Position numbers and translations under genes: made by a program. Source: Paractinoplanes tereljensis (lineage in GTDB: Bacteria > Actinomycetota > Actinomycetes > Mycobacteriales > Micromonosporaceae). Taken from it: DNA of 64,000 nt. Shown one piece after another: positions 17,333 to 24,172 of this stretch. The DNA lies in NCBI RefSeq assembly GCF_016862435.1, contig NZ_BOMY01000033.1, positions 431,907-495,906 of the forward strand, given 5' to 3'. The stretch's first letter is position 1. Every line of letters starts with the position of its first letter. Below the pieces are notes generated by a model. It was not told where the DNA came from, made no database searches, and saw nothing but the letters and a program-made list of their open reading frames with translations.

Positions 17333-17338
17333 CCCACG

Positions 17339-17397
17339 ACCCTAACCTAAGCAACTCCGGTTGACTAAAACGAAGATAAGCAACTACGGTTGCTTAC
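17339..17397. promoter_or_regulatory. Tandem operators and leaderless promoter of HTH/Clp_N locus A
   Basis: Two related palindromes lie 29 bp apart centre to centre. Upstream: TAAGCAAC-tccg-GTTGACTA (17348-17367, imperfect). Downstream: TAAGCAAC-tacg-GTTGCTTA (17377-17396, perfect 8-bp arms). The promoter reads TTGACT (17361-17366), 18 bp, TACGGT (17385-17390), 7 nt, ATG 17398, so one palindrome covers the -35 and the other covers the -10 and start site. The divergent VOC -10 (TAGGGT, minus) is at 17339-17344. The same geometry recurs at 33.2 kb. Confidence 0.75.
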
Positions 17398-17625
17398 ATG
17401 GAGATACCCGCCACCGGAGAGGTCGCCGACCGCCTCGCCGCCGTCGGCGCCCTACGCCACCTCGCCGACCGGCTCGAAGACGCCGCCGTCGAAGAAGCCA
17501 TGCGCACCGGCTGGAGCTGGCCCCAGGTCGCCGAAGCCCTCGGCATCACCCGCCAGGCCGTCTACAAAAAACACGCCAAGCGGCTCATCGCCGCCGGCGT
17601 CGCCCTCAGGAGGCGCACCGGATGA
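17398..17625 (+). CDS. Small HTH regulator, partner of Clp_N protein (locus A)
   Basis: A 75-aa protein made almost entirely of a helix-turn-helix region: a helical N-terminus (VADRLAAVGALRHLADRLED) and then WSWPQVAEALGITRQAVYKKHAKRL (residues about 40-64). It aligns directly with the N-terminal part of the fused regulator at 32464-33168 (SWTEIGRSMGVTKQAAQKRF). It therefore looks like the DNA-binding half of a regulator whose Clp_N half is the next gene, joined by an ATGA overlap with AGGAGG at 17608-17613. Its own start codon is one base after a perfect palindrome, consistent with autorepression. The ligand is presumably sensed by the partner. Confidence 0.82.
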   Translation: MEIPATGEVADRLAAVGALRHLADRLEDAAVEEAMRTGWSWPQVAEALGITRQAVYKKHAKRLIAAGVALRRRTG

Positions 17626-18074
17626 CCACCCTCGACCAGATCATCACCCAGGCCGCCGACGAAGCCCGCGCCGACGGCACCACCACCATCGAAGCCCACC
17701 ACCTGCTCCTGGCCATCGCCCGCACCGGCTCACCCACCCTCACCGCCGCCGGCCTCGACCACCCGACCCTCCGCACCGCTCTAGATCAAGAATTCAAGAA
17801 CAGCCTCAACACCGCAGGCGTACGCCTCGACGGCGCCCTCCCACCCGCCACCCCACCGCCATCCGGCAGCCCACAACTCGGCGCCACCGCCAGATCCGCC
17901 CTCGAACGCGGCCTGGCCACCGCCCACCGCAAACGCGACACCACCCCCGCCCACCTGCTCCTGGGCATCCTGCAAGCCCCACTCGGCACCGTCCCCCGAG
18001 CCCTCGACCACGCCGGCATCGACCGCACCGCCCTCACCGACGCCGCCCGCCGGGAAACCACCGATGACCACTGA
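17622..18074 (+). CDS. Clp N-domain protein without ATPase (locus A)
   Basis: A 150-aa protein with two Clp_N repeats and nothing else. Repeat 1 (about 1-60) contains IITQAADEARADGTTTIEAHHLLLAI. Repeat 2 (about 82-145) contains ARSALERGLATAHRKRDTTP and AHLLLGILQAPLG. These match the adaptor- and drug-binding N-terminal domain of ClpC/ClpA chaperones, but no AAA module follows, so it cannot unfold proteins. Mycobacterial ClpC2 is a known free-standing Clp_N protein that binds ClpC1-targeting peptides; a similar decoy or sensor role is inferred. It is coupled to the HTH gene upstream and overlaps the ABC ATPase gene by 11 bp. Confidence 0.8.
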   Translation: MTTLDQIITQAADEARADGTTTIEAHHLLLAIARTGSPTLTAAGLDHPTLRTALDQEFKNSLNTAGVRLDGALPPATPPPSGSPQLGATARSALERGLATAHRKRDTTPAHLLLGILQAPLGTVPRALDHAGIDRTALTDAARRETTDDH

Positions 18075-18879
18075 CATCCAGGTCACCGGCCTGCACATGC
18101 GTTACGGCCACACCGACGCCCTGCACGACATCACCTTCACCGCCCACCGCGGCGACATCCTCGCCCTGCTCGGCCCCAACGGCGCCGGCAAAACCACCAC
18201 CATCGAAATCCTCGAAGGCTTCCGCACCCGCACCGCCGGCCACGTCACCGTCCTGGGCACCGACCCCGCCCACGCCGACGAACACTGGCGAGCGCACCTC
18301 GGCGTCGTCCGGCAAACCTGGCGCGACCACGGCAAATGGCGCCCCCGCGAACTCCTCACCCAGATCCGCGCCCACTACACCACCGGCTGGAACCCCGACG
18401 ACCTCCTCACGGCCGTCGGCCTCGACAACCAAACCAACCAGCCCATCCGTACGCTCTCCGGCGGTCAACGACGACGACTCGACCTCGCCCTCGGCATCAT
18501 CGGCCACCCCCGCGTCCTGTTCCTCGACGAACCCACCGCCGGCCTCGACCCCGCCGCCCGCCACGACTTCCACCACCTCATCCGCGGCCTGGCCGACACC
18601 ACCGTCCTACTCACCACCCACGACCTCGACGAAGCCCAGAAACTCGCCACCCGCCTTCTCGTCCTCGACCACGGCCGGCTCCTCGCCGACGGCACCCCCA
18701 CCGAACTCACCGGCCACGACGAAGTCCGCTGGACCCTGCACGGCACCCGGCACACCCAACCCACCGACCACCCCGCCCGGCTCATCCACGACCTCTACCG
18801 CGACCACGGCGACCACCTGCACGACGTCGACATCCACCACGCCTCGCTCGAGGACACCTACCTGGCCCTCACCCGATGA
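18064..18879 (+). CDS. ABC transporter ATP-binding protein (locus A)
   Basis: A 271-aa ATPase of the drug-export (ABC-2/DrrA-like) group. Walker A LLGPNGAGKTTTIEIL is at about residues 35-50. Signature LSGGQRRRLDLALG is near 137. Walker B HPRVLFLDEPTAGLD is near 153, and the H-loop TTHDLDEAQ near 185. After Walker B it has PAARHDF, a variant shared with the locus B ATPase (GGRHDFW), which suggests that the two exporters are paralogous. It sits between the Clp_N gene (11-bp overlap) and the permease (4-bp ATGA overlap). It powers export of an unidentified compound, probably one sensed by the HTH/Clp_N pair. Confidence 0.9.
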   Translation: MTTDIQVTGLHMRYGHTDALHDITFTAHRGDILALLGPNGAGKTTTIEILEGFRTRTAGHVTVLGTDPAHADEHWRAHLGVVRQTWRDHGKWRPRELLTQIRAHYTTGWNPDDLLTAVGLDNQTNQPIRTLSGGQRRRLDLALGIIGHPRVLFLDEPTAGLDPAARHDFHHLIRGLADTTVLLTTHDLDEAQKLATRLLVLDHGRLLADGTPTELTGHDEVRWTLHGTRHTQPTDHPARLIHDLYRDHGDHLHDVDIHHASLEDTYLALTR

Positions 18880-19646
18880 GCACCGCCCGGCTGGCCCTGC
18901 GCGCCGGCCGCAGCCGCGGCCACATCGAACTGCGCCAGTCCGTCACCAACGGCGGCGACCTGTTCAACCACCTGCTCTGGCCGGCCCTCATGCTCATCGC
19001 CCTGTGGTTCCTGCGCGACCGCCCCTTCGGCCCCGCGTTGCTGCCCAGCATCCTCGGCATGAACACCGCCATGGCCATGGTCAGCATGAGCCAGCACCTG
19101 GTCGCCGACCGCGACGACGGCACCCTGCTCCGCGCCCGCGCCATCCCGAACGGCATGCTCAGCTACCTCACCGGCAAACTCATCTCGGTCACCGGCGGCC
19201 TCCTGCTCGACCTGGCGATCTTCCTGATCCCCGCCCTGTTCCTGGTCCACGGCCTCACCACCGACCGACCCGCCGCCTGGCTGACCCTGCTCGCCATGGT
19301 CACCCTCGGCCTCACCGCCACCCTGCCCACCGGCGCGATCCTCGGCACGGTCTTCGCCACCCCACGCAGCCAGGGCATCCTCACCCTGCCGGTCCTCGCC
19401 GTCATCGGCATCTCCGGCATCTTCTACCCCCTCGCCGCCCTACCCGGCTGGCTCCAAGGCATCGCCCAGACCTTCCCGATCTACTGGCTCGGCCTCGGCA
19501 TGCGCTCCGCACTCCTGCCGGCCGCAGCCGTCACCACCGAGATCGGCGACTCCTGGCGACACCCGCAAACCATCGCCGTCCTGCTCACCTGGACCGTCAT
19601 CGGGCTACTCACCGCCCCGGCGATCCTGCGCCGCTCCCGCCTGTGA
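18876..19646 (+). CDS. ABC-2 type permease (locus A)
   Basis: A 256-aa membrane protein with about six transmembrane helices. A short cytoplasmic N-terminus (RGHIELRQSVTNGGDLFNHL) precedes LLWPALMLIALWFL. Later segments include GLLLDLAIFLIPALFLVHG, LTLLAMVTLGLTATLPTGAIL and ILTLPVLAVIGISGIFYPLAALPGWLQ, the last being typical of ABC-2/DrrB permeases near the re-entrant segment. It pairs with the upstream ATPase through an ATGA overlap. It is the last gene of locus A; the CadD-like gene follows 13 bp later and may be on the same transcript. Confidence 0.85.
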   Translation: MSTARLALRAGRSRGHIELRQSVTNGGDLFNHLLWPALMLIALWFLRDRPFGPALLPSILGMNTAMAMVSMSQHLVADRDDGTLLRARAIPNGMLSYLTGKLISVTGGLLLDLAIFLIPALFLVHGLTTDRPAAWLTLLAMVTLGLTATLPTGAILGTVFATPRSQGILTLPVLAVIGISGIFYPLAALPGWLQGIAQTFPIYWLGLGMRSALLPAAAVTTEIGDSWRHPQTIAVLLTWTVIGLLTAPAILRRSRL

Positions 19647-19659
19647 CAACCTCACGCCC

Positions 19660-20217
19660 ATGAACCCGGGCACCATCGGCCAGGCGATCGTCCTGTTCGC
19701 CGTCACCAACATCGACGACATCCTCATCCTGGCCCTGTTCTTCGCCCGGGGAGCCGGCACCCGCACCGTCGCCGCCGGCCAATACCTCGGCTTCACGGCC
19801 ATCCTCGCCGTCTCGGGAGCGGCCGCCTTCGGCGCGACCTTCCTGCCCGAACAGGTCCTCCCGTGGCTCGGCCTGCTGCCCCTGGCCCTCGGCATCAAGG
19901 CCGCCATCCAAGCCTGGCGGCACCGCCACGACACCCCGGACGAGACGGCGACGGGGGAGAGGACCCTCGAAATCGCCGCGGTGACCTTCGCCAACGGCGG
20001 CGACAACATCGGGGTGTACGTGCCGGTGTTCGCCACCGCCGGGGCGGCCGGCAGGACGGCGTACCTCATCGTCTTTCTGATTCTGGTTGCCGTCTGGGTC
20101 GCTGCCGGGCGCTACCTCGCCACCCGCCCGGTGATCGCCAGAGCCCTGAGCCGATGGGGGCATGTCCTGCTCCCCGTCGTCCTGATCGGCCTCGGCCTGC
20201 TGATCCTGTTCTCCTGA
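19660..20217 (+). CDS. CadD-like cadmium/cation transporter
   Basis: A 185-aa integral membrane protein with five or six helices. The family signature reads FAVTNIDDILILALFFARG near the N-terminus and VTFANGGDNIGVYVPVFA at about residues 107-124; both acidic motifs (NIDD, GGDN) lie within membrane segments, as in the CadD/LysE-like superfamily. CadD proteins reduce cadmium toxicity, by export or sequestration, in Gram-positive bacteria; substrate identity here is inferred from family only. It follows the ABC permease by 13 bp, so co-transcription with locus A is possible, though no functional link is known. Confidence 0.82.
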   Translation: MNPGTIGQAIVLFAVTNIDDILILALFFARGAGTRTVAAGQYLGFTAILAVSGAAAFGATFLPEQVLPWLGLLPLALGIKAAIQAWRHRHDTPDETATGERTLEIAAVTFANGGDNIGVYVPVFATAGAAGRTAYLIVFLILVAVWVAAGRYLATRPVIARALSRWGHVLLPVVLIGLGLLILFS

Positions 20218-20253
20218 CGGAAAATGTCGTAGGGCGCCGCTAGGGTCCCCGGC

Positions 20254-21033
20254 ATGGCTGAGTTCATTCACGACGATCTCCGCGGCTCCACCTTCGAGCA
20301 GGTCGACCTCAGCGGCGCACGCTTCCACCATTGCCAGCTCAACGGCGTCGGGCTGAGTGGGGTGCGGATGCGCGGCGTCGAACTCCGCGACGTCGAGATC
20401 ACGGGGGAGCTGGCCGGGGTCACCGTCAACGGCGTCGAGATCGCGCCCCTGGTCGAGGCCGAACTCAACCGCCGACATCCCGAACGCCACCAGATGCGAC
20501 CCACCGACCCGGACGGCTTCCGCGAGGCCTGGGCCACCCTGGAACGACTCTGGGCCGGCACCGTCGCGCGTGCCCAGCGGCTCCCACCGGAGCGGCTGCA
20601 CGAGTCGGTCGAGGGGGAGTGGTCCTTCATCGAGACCCTGCGACACCTGGTCTTCGTCACCGACGCGTGGATCCGGCGGGGGATTCAAGGACAACCGGCG
20701 CCGTGGCATCCACTGTCGCTCCCGTGGGACGGGATGTCCGATACGCCCGGAGTTCCGCGTGACCGGGCCGCTCGGCCGTCGCTCGAGACCGTGCTCGCGT
20801 TGCGGGCTGATCGGGTCGCGGGAGTGCGCGTCCTGCTGGCGTCGCTCACCCCGGAGCAACTGGAGGCGCACACCGTGGCGGTTGACGCGCCGGGGTGGCC
20901 ACCGCCGCAGAGCTTTCCGGCGCGGGAGTGCCTCGAAGTGCTGCTCAACGAGGAATGGGAGCACCGCCTGTTCGCGGAGCGGGATCTGGCCGTTCTGGAG
21001 GCCTCTCCCATCGATCATCTGCCAGGTCGATAA
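20254..21033 (+). CDS. Pentapeptide-repeat/DinB fusion protein
   Basis: A 259-aa protein of two parts. Residues 1-65 form pentapeptide repeats (DDLRGSTFEQVDLSGARFHH, then CQLNGVGLSGVRMRGVELRD), giving a short right-handed beta-helix. Residues about 85-255 are a DinB/YfiT-like four-helix bundle with metal-ligand-type His residues: WSFIETLRHLVFVTDAWIRR near 129-148 and LNEEWEHRLFAERDL near the end. DinB-like proteins are metal-dependent thiol-transferases or unknown. TAGGGT (20241-20246) is 7 nt from the ATG, suggesting a leaderless mRNA. Its TAA stop is part of the dif-like site that follows. Confidence 0.78.
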   Translation: MAEFIHDDLRGSTFEQVDLSGARFHHCQLNGVGLSGVRMRGVELRDVEITGELAGVTVNGVEIAPLVEAELNRRHPERHQMRPTDPDGFREAWATLERLWAGTVARAQRLPPERLHESVEGEWSFIETLRHLVFVTDAWIRRGIQGQPAPWHPLSLPWDGMSDTPGVPRDRAARPSLETVLALRADRVAGVRVLLASLTPEQLEAHTVAVDAPGWPPPQSFPARECLEVLLNEEWEHRLFAERDLAVLEASPIDHLPGR

Positions 21034-21050
21034 TCCACATTATGTAAAGT
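21023..21050 (+). other. dif-like Xer recombination site
   Basis: A 28-bp site with the architecture of a chromosome-dimer-resolution site: left (XerC-side) arm CAGGTCGATAA, 6-bp centre TCCACA, right (XerD-side) arm TTATGTAAAGT. Against E. coli dif the right arm matches at 9 of 11 positions, and the inner ATAA and TTAT are exact. From memory the actinobacterial consensus CGATAAT-N2-ACATTATGTCAAGT differs at one position in the right arm. The site overlaps the stop of the preceding gene and lies 1.2 kb from a Xer-family recombinase gene. Confidence 0.75.
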
Positions 21051-21077
21051 AGAACCGAATCGGGGTCCATAATCTGG

Positions 21078-21112
21078 TTGACGGTATATATCGGCGTCCG
21101 TAGCATTTCGGC
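21078..21112 (+). promoter_or_regulatory. Leaderless promoter of the membrane protein gene
   Basis: TTGACG (21078-21083), a 17-bp spacer and TAGCAT (21101-21106) stand 6 nt before the ATG at 21113. Both boxes are close to the principal actinobacterial consensus and there is no Shine-Dalgarno sequence, so the transcript is predicted to start at or within a base or two of the ATG. Confidence 0.65.
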
Positions 21113-22111
21113 ATGCGGGAAACCACTACCGACCACAGGGCACTGCTAGCCGCCTACCCGGCCCGGCTCCGGCGACGACACGGAGCGGAACTGATCGGGA
21201 CCATGCTCGAGCTGGCCGCACCCGGCCGACCCAGCCGAAGCGACCGGTGGCACCTGATCACCGACGGACTGCGCGCACGGTTCCGGCTACCGACCGGCCG
21301 GCCAGTCGCCCGCCTGATCGCGGTGCTCGCCCTGCTGATCGGCGGCGGACTCGGCGCCGCAGCCGGCTCCTGGGCGGGCATGTGGACATTCCCCGCGCTC
21401 CCATCGCCGGCCACCCTCGCCACCCAGACCATGGGCAACGACGCCACACCCGCGGACACCGCCGGCGGGCGGCTCTGGCTGAACATCGACGGGCACCTCA
21501 CCACCGGAACAGACGCCACCGTCGCCGCCCAGCGGGCCCGCGACCGGCTGACCGCAGCCGGATGGACGACCACCACGGTCGTGGTCTCCGGTGGCACCGA
21601 CGGCCGGTTCCGCCGGGCCGCATTCGAGGCCGACAGCGGCGGGACACGCCTCGACGTGCGGGCCTACTACGACGACAGCGGACTGGTCAGCATCGCCGGC
21701 CGCTCGCTGCCGCCGCTCGCATACCTGCCACTGGTGCTCGGCGGAATGCTGCTCGGCATGCTGATCGGCTGGCTGCTCGCCGCCGACCTGGCCTACCGCA
21801 TCACCGGCGCGGGCCGCCGCCGCACCAGCGGTCTGCTCGCGATCTCCGGAACCGCGCTGACACTGCTGCTACTGCCGGCCGCGTCGGTCTACGCCTACTT
21901 GCTGCGCTATCCGCGGATCAGCGAGGCCGAGTTGGTGCACCGCGCGCTGACGTCCGGCCCGGCGGGGCTGTGGCCATGGTTCCCCGCAGGCCAGCCGGCC
22001 TCGAACAAGGTCCTGCTGATCGCCGGCCTCACCACAGCGGCGATAACCGCGATCCTCGCCCGCACGAACCAGGCCGACCCCGCGGCCCTCGCCCCACCCC
22101 AACCCGGCTGA
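21113..22111 (+). CDS. Membrane protein of unknown function between the Xer sites
   Basis: A 332-aa protein. The cytoplasmic N-terminus (ALLAAYPARLRRRHGAELIGTMLELA) resembles the short helical prefix of actinobacterial permease-associated membrane proteins. TM1 is at about 65-88 (ARLIAVLALLIGGGLGAAAGSW). An extracytoplasmic domain of about 110 residues follows, then four more helices (PLVLGGMLLGMLIGWLLAADL; LLAISGTALTLLLLPAASVYAYL; KVLLIAGLTTAAITAIL). No enzyme motif is visible. It is the only gene inside the 1.2-kb interval bounded by the dif-like site and the Xer-like palindrome. A strong leaderless promoter precedes it. Confidence 0.7.
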   Translation: MRETTTDHRALLAAYPARLRRRHGAELIGTMLELAAPGRPSRSDRWHLITDGLRARFRLPTGRPVARLIAVLALLIGGGLGAAAGSWAGMWTFPALPSPATLATQTMGNDATPADTAGGRLWLNIDGHLTTGTDATVAAQRARDRLTAAGWTTTTVVVSGGTDGRFRRAAFEADSGGTRLDVRAYYDDSGLVSIAGRSLPPLAYLPLVLGGMLLGMLIGWLLAADLAYRITGAGRRRTSGLLAISGTALTLLLLPAASVYAYLLRYPRISEAELVHRALTSGPAGLWPWFPAGQPASNKVLLIAGLTTAAITAILARTNQADPAALAPPQPG

Positions 22112-22257
22112 ACCAGCCGCGATCCCTCGGATTCGCTCGCGCCGACCGAGAGGAACCGTCCGCAACGGGTCACCTCACGGCGGCCCGTTGGTTCCGCGGC
22201 CGCGGACATGGATCGCCGCCGGGACGGTCCTCTTCGGAAGCTCGCAAATGGTACTGG

Positions 22258-22285
22258 ATGCTGCATAATATGACTTATGCAGCAA
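22258..22285 (+). other. Xer-like palindromic core site over recombinase start
   Basis: Arms ATGCTGCATAA (22258-22268) and TTATGCAGCAA (22275-22285) flank the 6-bp centre TATGAC. The arms are inverted repeats with 10 of 11 bases matching, and they carry the inner ATAA/TTAT of dif sites at dif spacing (11-6-11). The recombinase ATG (22277-22279) lies inside the right arm. The site could be an autoregulatory binding site for the recombinase, a recombination site for a homomeric Xer enzyme, or both. TAATAT (22266-22271) could serve as the -10 box. Confidence 0.6.
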
Positions 22286-23230
22286 AAATTTGGGTTGGGC
22301 GTTCAGGAGCTCATTGAGGACTTTTTGGCGGCCCGCGCTACCCGGAAGCCGTCGGTGCACACGCTTCAGGCGTACCGGCGGGATCTGGGGTTGATTGTGG
22401 GTTTGATCGGGCCTGAAGTAGTCACTCTGGGTGACCTCTCCCCTCGTTCGCTGCGTGGGGCCTTCGCCCGATTTGCGGCGGATCGGGCGCCGGCCTCCGT
22501 GGCGCGGGCCTGGTCGTCGTGGAATGCGTTCTTCACGTTCCTGGTCACCGAGCAGGTTCTTCCCGGGAATCCGATGTCGGCGGTCGACAAGCCGAAGCTT
22601 CCGGTCCACTCCCCTAAGCCGCTGCGCGGTGAGGACACCCCGGAGCAGTTACTGTCCGCTGTCAGCCAGGTGGATGAGCGGCAGCGTGATCCGTGGCCCG
22701 AGCGGGATGTGGCCGTGCTGACCCTGGCGTTGTGTGCGGGTTTGCGGCTGTCGGAGATGTTGGCCTTGCGGATCGGGGATGTGACGGGGCGGCCGGGTGA
22801 GCGCCGGGTCGAGGTGGCCGGTAAGGGCGGGCGGCCGCGGACCGTGCCGATCGAGCCGGAGCTGGACGTGCTGATCGAGCGTTATCTGGACAGCCGGCGG
22901 CATCGGTTCGGGCGGGCCGCTTCGAAGGATCCGTTGCTGGTGGATCGGCGTGGGGCGGCGCTCAAGCGTGGTGGCCTGCAATATCTGGTGGAGTCGTGTT
23001 ACCGGCGGGCCGGGGTCAGTGACCGGGTCCCCCGGGGTGCGCAGTTGCACGCGTTGCGGCACACGTTCGCTACCCGGCTGGCGGAGGACGGGGCCAACGC
23101 TTCGGAGATCATGCGGTTGCTGGGGCATTCGTCGCTGACGACCTCGCAGGGCTATATCGAGGTGACGGCGGAACAGCAGCGCGCGGCGGTGCGGGCGAAC
23201 CGCACCAACCGCGCGCTGCGTGGCCTGTAA
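22277..23230 (+). CDS. Tyrosine recombinase, XerC/XerD-like
   Basis: A 317-aa site-specific recombinase of the usual Xer length. The N-terminal core-binding domain is at about 10-110 (ELIEDFLAARATRKPSVHTLQAYRRD). The catalytic domain holds all expected residues: Arg in LCAGLRLSEML (near 157), Lys in VAGKGGRPRTVP (near 183), HALRHTFATRLAEDG (His-x-x-Arg, near 257), LGHSSL (near 280) and nucleophile Tyr in TSQGYIEVT (near 290). It begins inside a dif-like palindrome and lies 1.2 kb from a dif-like site. Canonical xerC and xerD usually lie elsewhere in actinobacteria, so this may be a third, terminus-linked Xer. Function: dimer resolution or element-specific recombination. Confidence 0.9.
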   Translation: MQQKFGLGVQELIEDFLAARATRKPSVHTLQAYRRDLGLIVGLIGPEVVTLGDLSPRSLRGAFARFAADRAPASVARAWSSWNAFFTFLVTEQVLPGNPMSAVDKPKLPVHSPKPLRGEDTPEQLLSAVSQVDERQRDPWPERDVAVLTLALCAGLRLSEMLALRIGDVTGRPGERRVEVAGKGGRPRTVPIEPELDVLIERYLDSRRHRFGRAASKDPLLVDRRGAALKRGGLQYLVESCYRRAGVSDRVPRGAQLHALRHTFATRLAEDGANASEIMRLLGHSSLTTSQGYIEVTAEQQRAAVRANRTNRALRGL

Positions 23231-23242
23231 AGAGTAAAGAGA

Positions 23243-23662
23243 TCAGGCGAGGGTGAGGGCTACCTCGACGTTGCCGCGGGTGGCGTTGGAGTAGGGGCAG
23301 ACCTGGTGGGCGGCTTCGATGAGGGCCTGGGCGGTGGCCTCGTCGACGCCGGGGATCTCGGCTTCGATGGCGACGGTGAGCTGGAAGCCGCCGGTCTCGT
23401 TGGGGCCGATGCCGACGTCGACCGTGACGGCGGTGTCTTCCAGGGTGATCTTCTGGGCGCGGGCCACGGCCTTCAGCGCGCTGTGGAAGCAGGCGGCGTA
23501 GCCGGCGCTGAACAGCTGCTCGGGGTTGGTGAGGGCGCCGCCGGGGCCGCCCATCTCCTTCGGCACGGCGAGGTCGAGGTCGAGGACGCCGTCGGTGGAG
23601 CGGACGTGGCCGTTGCGGGCGTCGCCGGTGGCGGTGGAGGAGGCGGTGTAGACGGTGGCCAT
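23243..23662 (-). CDS. ohr: Organic hydroperoxide resistance protein Ohr
   Basis: A 139-aa OsmC/Ohr-family thiol peroxidase. Both catalytic cysteines are present: SAGYAACFHSAL (about residue 58) and HQVCPYSNATRGN (about residue 123), with the Ohr-type ending GNVEVALTLA rather than the OsmC version. It begins MATVYTASSTATGDARNGHV, typical of Ohr. It reduces organic and lipid hydroperoxides in the cytoplasm using lipoylated partners. Its ATG directly follows the TAA of the MarR-type regulator with no gap, so the two form a single ohrR-ohr operon controlled by the promoter at 24104-24139. Confidence 0.93.
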   Translation of the reverse strand: MATVYTASSTATGDARNGHVRSTDGVLDLDLAVPKEMGGPGGALTNPEQLFSAGYAACFHSALKAVARAQKITLEDTAVTVDVGIGPNETGGFQLTVAIEAEIPGVDEATAQALIEAAHQVCPYSNATRGNVEVALTLA

Positions 23663-24103
23663 TTAGGGGTGGTCCTTTCCGGGGGTGGCGGCGCGGATGC
23701 GCCCGAGGAGGTGGTGCAGTTGCCGGTATTCGTCGAGGTTGAGGTCGAGGGCGCAGATGATCTGCGCGGGTACGTCGTCGACCTTCTGTTCCAGGGCGGT
23801 GCCGGTGTCGGTGAGGTGGATGACGACGGTGCGTTCGTCGGTGGTGCCTCGTTCGCGGCGGATGTGGCCTTGGGTTTCGAGGCGTTTGAGCAGGGGTGAG
23901 AGGGTGCCGCTGTCGAGGTGCAGGGTTTGTCCGAGGTCGCGGACGGTGACCGGGCCCTGGTGCCAGAGGACGCGCATGACCAGGTATTGGGGGTAGGTCA
24001 GGCCGGCGTCGTCGAGGGCGGGGCGGTAGAGGGCGGTCATCGCCCGGCTGGCGGCGTAGAGCTCGAAGCAGATCATCTGTTCGAGTCCGGTGCCTTGATC
24101 CAT
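23663..24103 (-). CDS. ohrR: OhrR, MarR-family peroxide-sensing repressor
   Basis: A 146-aa MarR-type winged-helix regulator. The N-terminal sensing cysteine sits in LEQMICFELYAASRAMTALYRP (Cys near residue 12), the position of the reactive Cys in OhrR. The winged helix covers about 45-110 (VTVRDLGQTLHLDSGTLSPLLKRLETQGHIRRERGTTDERTV). The ATG at 24103 is chosen over an upstream start at 24151 because TACCGT lies exactly 7 nt before it and an operator-like palindrome overlaps that promoter. Oxidation of the Cys should release DNA and induce ohr, as established for this family. Confidence 0.9.
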   Translation of the reverse strand: MDQGTGLEQMICFELYAASRAMTALYRPALDDAGLTYPQYLVMRVLWHQGPVTVRDLGQTLHLDSGTLSPLLKRLETQGHIRRERGTTDERTVVIHLTDTGTALEQKVDDVPAQIICALDLNLDEYRQLHHLLGRIRAATPGKDHP

Positions 24104-24139
24104 GTCCAGAACGGTAGTGCGCAATTGAGTTGTGCACAA
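24104..24139 (-). promoter_or_regulatory. ohrR-ohr promoter with OhrR-type operator
   Basis: On the minus strand TTGTGC (24134-24139), a 17-bp spacer and TACCGT (24111-24116) stand 7 nt before the ohrR ATG. GTGCGCAA (24117-24124) and TTGTGCAC (24130-24137) form an inverted repeat, 7 of 8 matching, around TTGAG, filling the space between -10 and -35. This is where an autorepressor would bind. Confidence 0.65.
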
Positions 24140-24172
24140 TGAACGTGGCATTGATCACCACTCTGTGTGATC

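Noticed and set aside
24104..24151. Longer OhrR with start at 24151
   Set aside because: It would place the promoter boxes and operator inside the coding region. The ATG at 24103 aligns with known OhrR N-termini and sits 7 nt after TACCGT.
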